52,343 nt of DNA, taken from CAXTTV01 sp964247295. GTDB taxonomy: Bacteria; Chloroflexota; Ktedonobacteria; Ktedonobacterales; Ktedonobacteraceae. Location: the NCBI GenBank assembly GCA_964247295.1, contig CAXTTV010000012.1:1-52343 (forward strand). The letters are read 5' to 3'. This document shows positions 41,623 to 50,618 of this stretch, piece after piece; the first letter of the stretch is position 1; the number at the start of each line of letters is the position of its first letter. The notes beneath the pieces were generated by a model that was not told the DNA's origin, made no database searches, and saw nothing but the letters and a program-made list of their open reading frames with translations. A program made the position numbers and the translations under genes.

Positions 41623-44103
41623 ATGCCTCCTTCGTTTCGTAATGTGATGCTTCCCATGTTAAAAAGATCCGTCAGATCTTACTTTCTGTTCTTTTCGCTG
41701 CTCTGTTTGCTGTGCCTGGAACTGGTGCCATCGATCGCAGTGCCGGCTCAAGCAAATATGATTCAGTCTGTCCGTTATACGCAGCGAACGACGCAGACCG
41801 CGAATTATAGTTGTAACGATACGCATTTTTCTCCTGATGGCAATCCATTTCCAATCTGTCCGGGACCATTTCCCACCGGGGGTAACTGCGTCTGGTGGGC
41901 CTGGGAGCAGTGGCACCAGCTTGGGTATAATCTGCCCTTAAACTGGGGGAATGCCGCCGACTGGATTGTGGATGCCGAGCGTGCTGGTTTGCCGATGGGA
42001 ACAACGCCTCACGTCGGTTCCATTCTTGTCATGCCCCGGAATGATGGAGTCTGGGCCGGCGGGTTCGGCCATGTGGCTTTTGTTACCTGGGTTGGTGCCG
42101 ATGGCGATACATTTAATGTAACCTATCAGAACTACGGTGATCCCACTCAGATGTATGTTGGAACGGGTTATCATCTCTCTGAGATCAATCAGCCTCAGGC
42201 ACAGGCCGGTCAGACGCGTTTCATCTACTTTCCACGTCAGATCGATCCCAAATTATTTGCGAAGCTTCCCGGAATTAATGGCTCAGATACCTCGGGTTTA
42301 GGGCAGCAGCAGGGATCGGCAGTCACACAATCGTCCGCGAGCAAATCTCAAGGAGCGGTTCAGAACTCCCTGGCAACCTCTCGGGTCGCGCTTGGTTTAC
42401 CGTTAAACTCCTCGGAGCAGGAGTTTAATGTCGATTTTAGCGGTAGTGGCTTCAGCGATCTACTGCTTTATAACAGAGGGCTGGGCCGACTTCAAGTGCT
42501 CCACTGGCAGAATAAGGATCGTCAGGATAAGCCAACGATGCCGCGATCCACCGAAGACGAGCTTGGTTTGAATAGCCATGCCTCTTCAACCATTAGTCTG
42601 TCAGATAGTACAACCGGGGCCGACGGTTGGGGATCATCGCAGGATATTCATATTGGCGATTTCTCGGGCGAGGGCAAATCACAGATTCTGCTCTACAATC
42701 GGGATAACGGACAGGTGCAGTTATTAAGCCTGACCTCTGATCTGCGGATCGAGAAGCATGTAGTGCTATCGGGTTGGGGAGCTGGTTGGGAGCTGTATGT
42801 TGGCAAATTTGACGGAAAGCGGACGGGTCTTTTCATGTACAACCGTTTCGCGAACCCTGATCAGATGAATACGACTACGCCGGCCCCACCTGCGGACCAG
42901 ACACTAGATTCAACTACAGGTACAGTCACCTCAAATCCGGTACCGGTGGACATTCAACCGATACCAACGAAGATGCCGGTAAAGCAACCGACGCCAAGTC
43001 CGCAGCCGAAAACCCAACCAACGCCAACGCCAGTGCCTACGAAGGATCCGACGCCAACGCCGAAGCCGCCAACGGCAACGACGACGCCTACAGAGACGAA
43101 ACCTGTGGAGACGGTGACCAGTCAACCAACGGTGACACTTGTACCTTTCAAGACACCGACAGCGGCCTCGAAGAGCAAGGGCGATATTCTTTCAATACTG
43201 CACTCGCTCCTACCGTTCGTGAATAGTCCTGATCCAACGAATCCGGGAACTGGTCAGAGCGATCTCAGCGGTACCACTCCTTCTACTGCCGAAAAGCAGG
43301 GGCGTTCCGCCAATATTCAAGTGCTCAACTTTGGCAAAGATCTTCAGGTAGATCATTTTCAACAGTACACGCTTTGGCATAACTCCTGGGAGGTCTATGT
43401 CGCGCCCTTCGCGAAAGCTGGTCAGGATGGCCTTTTCATCTATGATCGAACCACCGGTGAGGGTCGGATCATGAATGTGCAGGCTGATATGCAACTAGCT
43501 AATGAGCAGGTGATCCACAATCTCACAGGAAACTGGGAGGTGCATAGCGGCGATTTCATCGGCACCGGTCGTTCGCAGCTCTTAATGTACGATCCCAGCA
43601 GTGGTGACGCTCAAGTGCTTTCCTTCAAAGACAATCTGGCTTTGGATAAGCAGCAAAAATACTCAAACTGGGGTACCAATCAGTTGCTCTACTCCGGCCA
43701 CTTTGGCTCTAAGCAGATGAGCGTGATGCTGTACGATCCCCAGGCTGCGAAAAGCACCTTTATCGGACTGGACCCCTCACTGGCACAGTCCAAACAGTTT
43801 ACGACTCAAAGCTGGGATCAGAACTGGCAGGTTCTTATTGGTTCGTTTGTGGATCGCTCTAAATGTCTGGCGACCAGTAGCTGTGAGGGTGGCGATGACA
43901 TTCTAGTATTGAATCGTCAGACCGGCGCAATCCAGCAATATGCTTTCTCGTTTGGACAGCCGATCTCGGTTCTGGATAATCGTTCACAGCCGTATGTGCG
44001 CGATGGAGTAGGAAATAGTCAGCGAGTGGATTCGATCGAGACCACCTCGTTTACACTTCTGTCAACCTTCCAGACCAGTATTCATAATGAAGAGCTCTAC
44101 TAA
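41623..44103 (+). CDS. Secreted CHAP-domain protein with propeller-like repeats
   Basis: 826 residues. A signal peptide of about 44 residues (hydrophobic FLFFSLLCLLCL, A-Q-A cleavage region) is followed by a CHAP amidase/peptidase domain with Cys89 (GGNCVWWAWEQW) and His150 (GFGHVAFVTW). Next come two sets of beta-propeller-like repeats (D-F-S-G-x-G-x-S-D/Q-L-L-x-Y-N/D-R), split by a Pro/Thr-rich linker of about 90 residues near 440-530. Repeats of the form GDFxGxGxxxxLLYxxxxGxxQVL recur at least six times. CHAP domains cut peptidoglycan peptides; the repeats resemble FG-GAP/tectonin folds that bind glycans. A wall hydrolase or adhesin is likely. Spore-coat or hyphal roles are speculative. 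Confidence 0.85.
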   Translation: MPPSFRNVMLPMLKRSVRSYFLFFSLLCLLCLELVPSIAVPAQANMIQSVRYTQRTTQTANYSCNDTHFSPDGNPFPICPGPFPTGGNCVWWAWEQWHQLGYNLPLNWGNAADWIVDAERAGLPMGTTPHVGSILVMPRNDGVWAGGFGHVAFVTWVGADGDTFNVTYQNYGDPTQMYVGTGYHLSEINQPQAQAGQTRFIYFPRQIDPKLFAKLPGINGSDTSGLGQQQGSAVTQSSASKSQGAVQNSLATSRVALGLPLNSSEQEFNVDFSGSGFSDLLLYNRGLGRLQVLHWQNKDRQDKPTMPRSTEDELGLNSHASSTISLSDSTTGADGWGSSQDIHIGDFSGEGKSQILLYNRDNGQVQLLSLTSDLRIEKHVVLSGWGAGWELYVGKFDGKRTGLFMYNRFANPDQMNTTTPAPPADQTLDSTTGTVTSNPVPVDIQPIPTKMPVKQPTPSPQPKTQPTPTPVPTKDPTPTPKPPTATTTPTETKPVETVTSQPTVTLVPFKTPTAASKSKGDILSILHSLLPFVNSPDPTNPGTGQSDLSGTTPSTAEKQGRSANIQVLNFGKDLQVDHFQQYTLWHNSWEVYVAPFAKAGQDGLFIYDRTTGEGRIMNVQADMQLANEQVIHNLTGNWEVHSGDFIGTGRSQLLMYDPSSGDAQVLSFKDNLALDKQQKYSNWGTNQLLYSGHFGSKQMSVMLYDPQAAKSTFIGLDPSLAQSKQFTTQSWDQNWQVLIGSFVDRSKCLATSSCEGGDDILVLNRQTGAIQQYAFSFGQPISVLDNRSQPYVRDGVGNSQRVDSIETTSFTLLSTFQTSIHNEELY

Positions 44104-44131
44104 GCGCGGCAGAACATGATACAATACGTCC

Positions 44132-45799
44132 ATGCGACATATTTATCTTATTGGTCTGTCGGGTAGCGGCAAAAGTTCAATAGGCAGAGCCCTGGCAAAC
44201 CGCCTGGGCCTGCCTTTTTTTGACTGCGATACCCTAATTGAGGAGGCCAGCGGCGAGCGTATCTCGACGCTTTTCGCACTCCATGGTGAAAATGCTTTTC
44301 GTGATTATGAGACGCGCGTTCTCGCGAAACTAAGCGAGCGAGAGCAGAGTGCGGTAATCGCGACAGGAGGCGGAATTGTTGTTCGCCCGGAGAATCGGCG
44401 TTTGATCGCAGCTTCAGGAGTCCGCATTTTTCTAGAGGTGGAGCCGACAATCGCGCTCGAGCGTCTGCGCGAGCAAGTGAGTACCGCTTATACTAATGGT
44501 GTCTCTCCTGAGGTTCGTCCTCTGGTCGCGGGCCCCAACGCTTTAGAGCGTCTGCGGCAGTTGTTTGAGGAGCGACAGACTTTCTATCGTGAGGCAGAGA
44601 TGCGCATTCAAACGGTTGATCTGCCACCAGAAAAGGTTGTTCGGGCCTGTGTTGCGGCATTAGTTTCCTCTGGCTACATAAAGGCAGATCCCTCGATTAT
44701 CCGTCATGTGAGGGTTGGTAAGGGTTATGATGCGATAGTCGATTGGGGGGGGCTGGGACGGCTGCCGACATATCTTAAAAACCTTGGTCTGCCCACGCGC
44801 CTCTTTATTATCAGCGATAGTCGAGTAGGCGAGCTATATGGTCCATCTCTGGTTCGCAATCTTCAGCAGGCTGGCTTTGAGCCTCTTTTTTATGCTGTTC
44901 CCTCAGGCGAGAGCAGCAAATCCTTTGAGCAATTGCAGGCGCTTTATGGCTGGTTGCTAGAGAACCGGGCTGAGCGGCAAGAGGCCGTTATTGCTCTGGG
45001 TGGTGGGGTCGTCGGTGATCTGGTCGGCTTTGTTGCCGCGACCTATCTACGGGGCGTGCCGCTGGTACAGATTCCCACGTCCTTATTAGCTCAGGTTGAC
45101 TCCTCGATTGGTGGGAAGACTGGTATTAATCATCCGCGAGGCAAGAACCTGATCGGCGCTTTCTATCATCCCCGGCTGGTTCTAGCGGACCCGGCAACCC
45201 TTCTAACCTTGCCGGAACGCGAGCGGACCGAGGGGTGGGCAGAAGTCGTAAAGTATGGTATGATACTGGACGCTAATCTCTTTGGGCAGTTGGAGGAAAC
45301 GGCTGCGGAACTACGAACTTTCACCCCTCCATCTGCCGCCTTACTTTGCAGGCTGGTTGCCAGATGTATCGCCTTAAAAGCCGAAGTGGTTGAAGAAGAC
45401 GAGCAGGAGCGAGGGAGGCGTACTATCCTCAATTACGGTCACACAGTCGGGCATGCGCTGGAGAATGTCGCGGGTTATGGTGAGTGGTTGCATGGCGAGG
45501 CCGTCTCTCTGGGAATGGTTGTCGCCGCCCAGCTAGCTTTGCGAGCGGGACTTTGCGATAACGATCTGGTAGAGCGCCAGAACCGGTTGTTAGAAGCCCT
45601 GGGTCTGCCAATCCACTATCAAGGGAATGTCAAAGCGCGGGATATTCTGGACGCCACGCGACTGGATAAAAAGGTTGCGGACCGACGTGTTCGCTGGGTG
45701 ATGCCGGAGAGAATTGGGAGTGTGACCGTGACACCTCTACCAGATGAGCTGATACAAACCGTCGTTACAGCATTTTTTGCTGAAAAGCAGAGGCAATAA
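44132..45799 (+). CDS. aroKB: Bifunctional shikimate kinase / 3-dehydroquinate synthase
   Basis: 555 residues. Residues 1-180 are shikimate kinase (P-loop GLSGSGKSS at 8-16, DCDTLIE, ATGGGIVV, RPLVAG). Residues 190-555 are 3-dehydroquinate synthase (GGGVVGDLVGFVAATYLRG, IPTSLLAQVDSSIGGKTGIN, GAFYHP, GHTVGHALE). The two catalyse steps five and two of the shikimate pathway. Both domains look complete, so this is a true fusion rather than overlapping genes. The TTG/ATG-rich aroQ start follows within five bases. Confidence 0.95.
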   Translation: MRHIYLIGLSGSGKSSIGRALANRLGLPFFDCDTLIEEASGERISTLFALHGENAFRDYETRVLAKLSEREQSAVIATGGGIVVRPENRRLIAASGVRIFLEVEPTIALERLREQVSTAYTNGVSPEVRPLVAGPNALERLRQLFEERQTFYREAEMRIQTVDLPPEKVVRACVAALVSSGYIKADPSIIRHVRVGKGYDAIVDWGGLGRLPTYLKNLGLPTRLFIISDSRVGELYGPSLVRNLQQAGFEPLFYAVPSGESSKSFEQLQALYGWLLENRAERQEAVIALGGGVVGDLVGFVAATYLRGVPLVQIPTSLLAQVDSSIGGKTGINHPRGKNLIGAFYHPRLVLADPATLLTLPERERTEGWAEVVKYGMILDANLFGQLEETAAELRTFTPPSAALLCRLVARCIALKAEVVEEDEQERGRRTILNYGHTVGHALENVAGYGEWLHGEAVSLGMVVAAQLALRAGLCDNDLVERQNRLLEALGLPIHYQGNVKARDILDATRLDKKVADRRVRWVMPERIGSVTVTPLPDELIQTVVTAFFAEKQRQ

Positions 45800-45803
45800 T
45801 GCG

Positions 45804-46262
45804 ATGTTGAAGATTCTGGTGTTGAACGGGCCTAATCTAAACACACTTGGGACTCGTGAGCCGGCCATCTATGGCACCATGACTCTTGCTCAGATCAATG
45901 AGCGTTTGCGCCTTCGGGCGGAGGCAATGGGAGCCGAAATCCACGCCTTCCAATCCAATTATGAAGGTGGCCTCATTGACTTTCTTCAGCAGCATGCCAG
46001 TGATGCCGATGGGGTGATCGTTAATCCCGGTGCGTTTACCCACTACTCTATTGCTCTGCGCGACGCTCTCGCCTCCATTGCCGCTCCGGTTATCGAAGTG
46101 CATCTCAGCAATATTTATGCACGAGAGTCGTTTCGGCACCATTCGGTTATCGCCGCTGTGAGCCGGGGGCATGTTGTAGGACTGGGCTGGCGAGGCTACC
46201 AACTGGCGTTGGAAGCGTTGATCGAGCTCCTTTCCGAAGAGAAGAAAGAGGGAAATGCATGA
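45804..46262 (+). CDS. aroQ: Type II 3-dehydroquinate dehydratase
   Basis: About 152 residues, the dodecameric type II enzyme for shikimate step three. LVLNGPNLNTLGTREPAIYG holds the catalytic Tyr; FQSNYEGGLIDFLQ, NPGAFTHYSIALRDAL and EVHLSNIYARESFRHHS follow (catalytic His). I chose ATG 45804; an in-frame TTG at 45777 would overlap aroB by 23 bases. Overlaps the next gene by four bases (ATGA). Confidence 0.96.
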   Translation: MLKILVLNGPNLNTLGTREPAIYGTMTLAQINERLRLRAEAMGAEIHAFQSNYEGGLIDFLQQHASDADGVIVNPGAFTHYSIALRDALASIAAPVIEVHLSNIYARESFRHHSVIAAVSRGHVVGLGWRGYQLALEALIELLSEEKKEGNA

Positions 46263-47362
46263 GTCAAGAAGCGGTACAGGCCGTGCGTGATTGGATGAGG
46301 CAGCAGGAACTGGATGCCTTTATGGTGACCCAACTTCAGAACCGCACCTATCTTAGCGGCTGGTTTAATGAAGATAATGAGGGGTCCGGCTTTCTCCTGA
46401 TTGGTCAGGATCAGCAGATGCTTCTGACTCATTCGCTGTATCAGGAGGTGGCTCAGAAGGAGGCTCCTGACTGGGAGCTTGTGCTGATGCAACGGCAGGG
46501 GGTTCCGCCCCAGGTTGTGTCTCTGGCCCAGCAGCATAGCTGGAAAACGATTGGTTTTGAGTCCGAGGCTATCAGCTTCGCGGAGTACGAACGTTTCCAT
46601 CAGGCTGGTGAAGGCGTGTTCACTCTGCGGCCCTATGAGCAGAGCGTGATTGAGGATCTCCGGGTCGTCAAACAGCCATATGAAATCGAGCTGTTAAAGC
46701 GAGCTGTCGAGATCACTGACAGGACATTTACACATATTTGTGAGTGGATACAGCCTGGAATGAGCGAGCGTGAGGTAGCCCTGGAGATCTCCAATACCTT
46801 CTCTTCTCTTGGGGCCGATGGTCTGGCCTTTGACTCCATTGTGGCTTCAGGTCCGAATGGTTCGATGCCTCACCATCATCCAGGCGAGCGCGAAATTGGG
46901 CGCGGCGAGTTAATTACCATTGATATGGGAGCGCGCTATCATGGGTATTGCGCGGACATGACCCGGACTATCTGTCTGGGTGAGCCGGCTGAGCCCAGAA
47001 TGCGTGAGTATTATGATCTGGTGCTCAGGGCTATGAAAACCTGTGAGGCGGGCATCCATGCGGGCATTTCTGGCCGTGACGCCGATGCTCTGGCTCGTCA
47101 GGTGCTGACCGAGGCTGGTCTGGCCGAATATTTTGTGCATTCGACCGGTCATGGTATGGGTCTTCAGATCCATGAGAAGCCAAATCTTTCGAACCGTTCT
47201 CCAGAAGAGATGGTATTGCCGGCAAATGCTGTCGTGACAATTGAGCCAGGCGTTTATATCCCCGACTGGAGCGGTCTGCGTATTGAGGATTGTGGAGTGG
47301 TGGGGGAGCATGGTTTACAGGTATTAACGCAATCGCCGACCGAACTGGTTATTCAAAAATAA
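46259..47362 (+). CDS. M24-family aminopeptidase (Xaa-Pro peptidase type)
   Basis: 367 residues: a creatinase-like N-domain (VRDWMRQQELDAFMVT, RTYLSGW) and the pita-bread M24 domain. The five metal ligands are visible: IDMGARYHGYCADMTRT (two Asp), HSTGHGMGLQIHE (His), IEPGVYIP (Glu) and RIEDCGVV (Glu). Probably removes residues ahead of proline. The genes aroQ-M24-efp in this order are widespread in bacteria. Overlaps aroQ by ATGA. Confidence 0.93.
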   Translation: MSQEAVQAVRDWMRQQELDAFMVTQLQNRTYLSGWFNEDNEGSGFLLIGQDQQMLLTHSLYQEVAQKEAPDWELVLMQRQGVPPQVVSLAQQHSWKTIGFESEAISFAEYERFHQAGEGVFTLRPYEQSVIEDLRVVKQPYEIELLKRAVEITDRTFTHICEWIQPGMSEREVALEISNTFSSLGADGLAFDSIVASGPNGSMPHHHPGEREIGRGELITIDMGARYHGYCADMTRTICLGEPAEPRMREYYDLVLRAMKTCEAGIHAGISGRDADALARQVLTEAGLAEYFVHSTGHGMGLQIHEKPNLSNRSPEEMVLPANAVVTIEPGVYIPDWSGLRIEDCGVVGEHGLQVLTQSPTELVIQK

Positions 47363-47374
47363 AGGAGACTTTTT

Positions 47375-47932
47375 GTGATATCCACAGGTGATCTTAAAAA
47401 AGGTGTTGTGATTGAGGCTGAGGGTCAGTTGTGTAGTGTTCTAGATTGGCAGCATGTGAAGATGGGGCGCGGCGGTGCGATCGTGCGTATGAAGATGCGC
47501 AACCTGAGAAGTGGAGCCACCTTTGAGCGTACCTATGATGCCGGTGAAAAATTTCGCCGCGTCTATTTAGATCGCGCGACCACGACCTACCAGTATCAGG
47601 ATGGCGATCAGTATCACTTCATGAATACCAGCACCTATGATGATATTGTGCTAACAAGCGAGCAACTGGGTGACGCCAAAAACTATCTTATAGATAATCT
47701 GGAGCTGGATATCGTCTCCCATGAGGATGAGCCCATTTCCGTGGATTTGCCGGAGAAGCTGGTGCTGCGCGTGACTTATACTGAGCCTGGATACAAGGGA
47801 GATACCGCGACTGGTGGCAACAAACCAGCCACCACCGAGACTGGTCTGGTAGTTCAGGTTCCTTTGTTTATCTCAACTGATGATATGATCCGCGTCAATA
47901 CGACCACTGGGACGTATGTTGAGCGTGCGTAG
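47375..47932 (+). CDS. efp: Elongation factor P
   Basis: 185 residues, three beta-barrel domains. Relieves ribosome stalling at polyproline. The beta3-beta4 loop tip reads HVKMGRGGAIVRMKMRNL, with Arg32 where E. coli and Bacillus have a modified Lys. The K-M-G-R-G-G-A form is that of Thermus/Deinococcus EF-P. C-terminal GYKGDTATGGNKPATTETG is canonical. The start is GTG, after aaaggag. Confidence 0.96.
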   Translation: MISTGDLKKGVVIEAEGQLCSVLDWQHVKMGRGGAIVRMKMRNLRSGATFERTYDAGEKFRRVYLDRATTTYQYQDGDQYHFMNTSTYDDIVLTSEQLGDAKNYLIDNLELDIVSHEDEPISVDLPEKLVLRVTYTEPGYKGDTATGGNKPATTETGLVVQVPLFISTDDMIRVNTTTGTYVERA

Positions 47933-47990
47933 TGATGTAGAGACAGCAGGGATGCTACTTGAGCATCCCTTTAAGAGTGGGGAAAAGCGT

Positions 47991-48497
47991 ATGCACAAAG
48001 CGAATACACCGTCATCCGAAGAGACTGTAGACCAGCCCGTAGCCTCCAATTCCACAGATCTATTAAATCTGGACCAGTTGCGCCACCTGATCCACCTGCT
48101 CGATCGCAGTGATGTTTCGGAGATTGAGCTGACCCGCGCCTCTGAGGGGCTGCGTCTGGTACTTCGTAAGCCAACTTTCTCTGAAGAGATTGAAACATTT
48201 GTTGTCGAGGAAGTTGGTGAGGATATCAGCACTGGCTCTACTGATAACAAACAGACGATCATTGCCCCCCTGGTTGGGATCTATCGCCCCTGGTCCAAGC
48301 CGCGCGGCAAGTCCTTGATTTCAGTTGGGGATCGGGTTACCGTAGGTCAGGTTGTGGCCTCGATTGAGTCGCTCGGCGTGTTCAACGATGTAGAGTCTCA
48401 GCTTGCTGGAGTAGTAGGTGAGATTCTGGCGAAAGATGGAGATCCAATTGAGTACGGTCAACCACTGATCATAATCGAACGTATAGAGGAAGCGTAA
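47991..48497 (+). CDS. AccB-like biotin-carrier homologue lacking the biotinyl lysine
   Basis: About 168 residues. The N-terminal 85 include LDQLRHLIHLLDRSDVSEIELTRASEGLRLVLRK, as in AccB; the C-terminal 80 are a biotinyl/lipoyl barrel (PLVGIYRPWSKP...GDRVTVGQVVASIES). At the hairpin tip, where AccB has E-A-M-K-M, the sequence reads E-S-L-G-V: Gly129 stands for the biotinylated Lys. It sits at the usual efp-accB place, but accC is absent; xseA follows with a one-base overlap. It is likely a non-biotinylated regulator or scaffold of acetyl-CoA carboxylase, like plant BADC proteins. I chose ATG 47991, after gggga. Confidence 0.85.
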   Translation: MHKANTPSSEETVDQPVASNSTDLLNLDQLRHLIHLLDRSDVSEIELTRASEGLRLVLRKPTFSEEIETFVVEEVGEDISTGSTDNKQTIIAPLVGIYRPWSKPRGKSLISVGDRVTVGQVVASIESLGVFNDVESQLAGVVGEILAKDGDPIEYGQPLIIIERIEEA

Positions 48498-49711
48498 TGG
48501 CGCGATCCGCTCCATCCGCCTTCTGGCGCGTGTCCCAGATTGCTCGCTACTTGAAAGAGGTTGTCGAGACCGATGATCAGCTCCTGAATATACGCATTCA
48601 GGGAGAGGTAAGTGGCTGTAAAAATCACACCTCTGGTCATTGCTATTTTACGCTTAAAGATGCTGAAGCTCAGTTATCCTGTGTGTTTTTTAAACAGGCC
48701 CGATTGCGTTCGGGGGCTCTTCCCCTGAAAGATGGAATGTCGGTGGTGATTACGGGCTATTTCTCTTTTTATGAGCGCGATGGCCGCTTGCAATTCTATG
48801 TCGAAGATGTAGAACCTCTGGAGGAGCAGGGAAAGCTCTATCTGCAACTAGAGGAGTTGAAAGCGCGCTTGCATGCGGAGGGGCTTTTTGACGAAGAGCG
48901 TAAGCGTCCACTTCCCGAACTTCCTGCGGTAATTGGGATCGCCACTTCGGCTACCGGGGCCGCGCTCCAGGATATGCTGCGCATCCTGCGCGATCGCTAT
49001 CCTCTGGTCGAGGTCCTGATTGCGCCCTGTCAGGTACAGGGTGACGATGCACCTTCCTCAATTGCCGCCGCCCTGGATCTTCTAAATGCACAGGGCGAGG
49101 CTGAAGTCCTGATTGTTGGACGGGGAGGCGGAGCCATTGAAGATCTCTGGGCCTTTAACGACGAGCAAGTCGCGCGGGCGATCGAGCGCTCGCGAATACC
49201 GGTGGTCAGTGCCGTAGGGCATGAGATTGACGTAACTATCTCAGACTTTGTCGCGGACCTGCGTGCGCCAACTCCTACAGCCGCCGCTCAAACAGTCGTC
49301 CCTGATATTCAAGACTATCGTAGCGCCATCGAAGATCGTCGGAGTCAGCTTCAATCTTTTATGGAGGAGCGTCTCTACGATCTACGTACGGTCCTGGAGC
49401 GCCGGGAAGGGGATCTTGACCGGTCGAGCCCTCGGTCCCTATTAGATCGACGGTACCAGCAGGTAGACGCTGCCTCTGAAGACCTTCGGACCTCTTTGCG
49501 TCATCTTATGGAACTGAGAAGTGAGCGTTTGCGGAGTCAGGCGTTACAATTGCACTCGCTCAGCCCCCTCCTGACGATCGCTCGTGGCTTTGCCGTTGTC
49601 AGAAAAGATCAGGAGGTTGTCAGTCGTGTGGGGCAGGTTCGGTCGGGAGACAAACTTGAAATCCAGGTGAGTGATGGGAGTCTTCAGGCACAGGTATTTT
49701 CAGTGGAATAG
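48497..49711 (+). CDS. xseA: Exodeoxyribonuclease VII large subunit
   Basis: 404 residues. N-terminal OB-fold (VSGCKNHTSGHCYFTLKDAEAQLSCVFF) and catalytic domain with GRGGGAIEDLWAFNDE and GHEIDVTISDFVADLRAPTP. It degrades single-stranded DNA with XseB. Starts at the last base of the previous stop and is followed by xseB 21 bases later. The coiled-coil helical C-terminal part is present. Confidence 0.96.
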   Translation: MARSAPSAFWRVSQIARYLKEVVETDDQLLNIRIQGEVSGCKNHTSGHCYFTLKDAEAQLSCVFFKQARLRSGALPLKDGMSVVITGYFSFYERDGRLQFYVEDVEPLEEQGKLYLQLEELKARLHAEGLFDEERKRPLPELPAVIGIATSATGAALQDMLRILRDRYPLVEVLIAPCQVQGDDAPSSIAAALDLLNAQGEAEVLIVGRGGGAIEDLWAFNDEQVARAIERSRIPVVSAVGHEIDVTISDFVADLRAPTPTAAAQTVVPDIQDYRSAIEDRRSQLQSFMEERLYDLRTVLERREGDLDRSSPRSLLDRRYQQVDAASEDLRTSLRHLMELRSERLRSQALQLHSLSPLLTIARGFAVVRKDQEVVSRVGQVRSGDKLEIQVSDGSLQAQVFSVE

Positions 49712-49732
49712 TGATGCACAAGCGAGGTAGAC

Positions 49733-49960
49733 ATGAGTAAGGAAGCGATCACTTTTGAAGAAGCCTTCGCGCAGCTAGAGGCGGCGGTGCATGCGCTTCA
49801 GAACGGTAATCTATCCCTGGATGAGGCCATGAGTCATTATGAGGACGGCATGAAACTAACTCAGTATTGTAATCAACTGCTGCAATCTGCTGAGCTACGC
49901 ATACAAAAATTACAGATTGATGATGAGGGTCAGCCAGTTGCGCGACCTTTTGAAGTATAA
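49733..49960 (+). CDS. xseB: Exodeoxyribonuclease VII small subunit
   Basis: 75 residues: TFEEAFAQLEAAVHALQNGNLSLDEAMSHYEDGMKL, the signature helix pair of XseB, which wraps around the XseA coiled coil. Complete, directly after xseA. Confidence 0.96.
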   Translation: MSKEAITFEEAFAQLEAAVHALQNGNLSLDEAMSHYEDGMKLTQYCNQLLQSAELRIQKLQIDDEGQPVARPFEV

Positions 49961-49976
49961 AAGAGATACGATATAG

Positions 49977-50414
49977 ATGGCTACATTATTAAGCAATCGC
50001 ATCTTAATCGCGGCCTTCCTGAGCTGGGCCGTAGCCCAGATTGCCAAGACCATCATTGAACTGATCAAGCAGCGGAAATTGCTGGTTGGCCGCCTGGTTT
50101 CATCGGGAGGTATGCCCAGTTCTCACTCAGCTCTGGTCACCAGTCTGGCGACGGCTACTGGTCGGCTTACCGGCCTGGATTCTCCGGCGTTCGCGATCAC
50201 CGTAGTTCTGGCGAGTATTGTCATGTATGATGCGGCAGGTGTGCGGCGGGCCGTGAGCATTCAGGCGCGTATCTTGAATCAGATAATGGATGAAGTGTTT
50301 CAGGGGCATTCCATTGGAGAGAAACGTCTGCGTGAGTTGATCGGCCACACCCCGATTCAAGTATTTGTTGGGGGCATTCTCGGTATCTGTATTGGCTTGC
50401 TCATCACCTTATAA
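49977..50414 (+). CDS. Divergent PAP2/DUF212 membrane protein
   Basis: 145 residues, YuiD-like. Four or so helices, GRLVSSGGMPSSHSALVTSLAT and YDAAGVRRAVSIQARILNQI. The family is distantly related to acid phosphatases/vanadium haloperoxidases; the P-S-S-H motif and the late Asp-Ala-x-Gly-x-Arg-Arg are kept. Substrate unknown; a lipid or polyprenyl phosphate is a reasonable guess. Begins 16 bases after xseB. Confidence 0.88.
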   Translation: MATLLSNRILIAAFLSWAVAQIAKTIIELIKQRKLLVGRLVSSGGMPSSHSALVTSLATATGRLTGLDSPAFAITVVLASIVMYDAAGVRRAVSIQARILNQIMDEVFQGHSIGEKRLRELIGHTPIQVFVGGILGICIGLLITL

Positions 50415-50618
50415 ACATCCTACATCTGATTATTAGTATTTTTGGGTTCAAAGCTGAAGGTTCCTCTTTTATAGACTATGTTGTAGAGTAACAGTGGTGG
50501 ATTTGTTGGAATTGCACAAAGGTTAGTTTTTGTGCAATTCTCTTATAAACTGCCTTTAGTCACTCAAGCACATCTTTTTGATGTGGATAGATCTGTAATC
50601 TTTCAGGAGAAACAGCTC

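Noticed and set aside
42931..43125. Arg-rich minus-strand ORF
   Set aside because: Shadow of the Pro/Thr linker codons of the CHAP protein.
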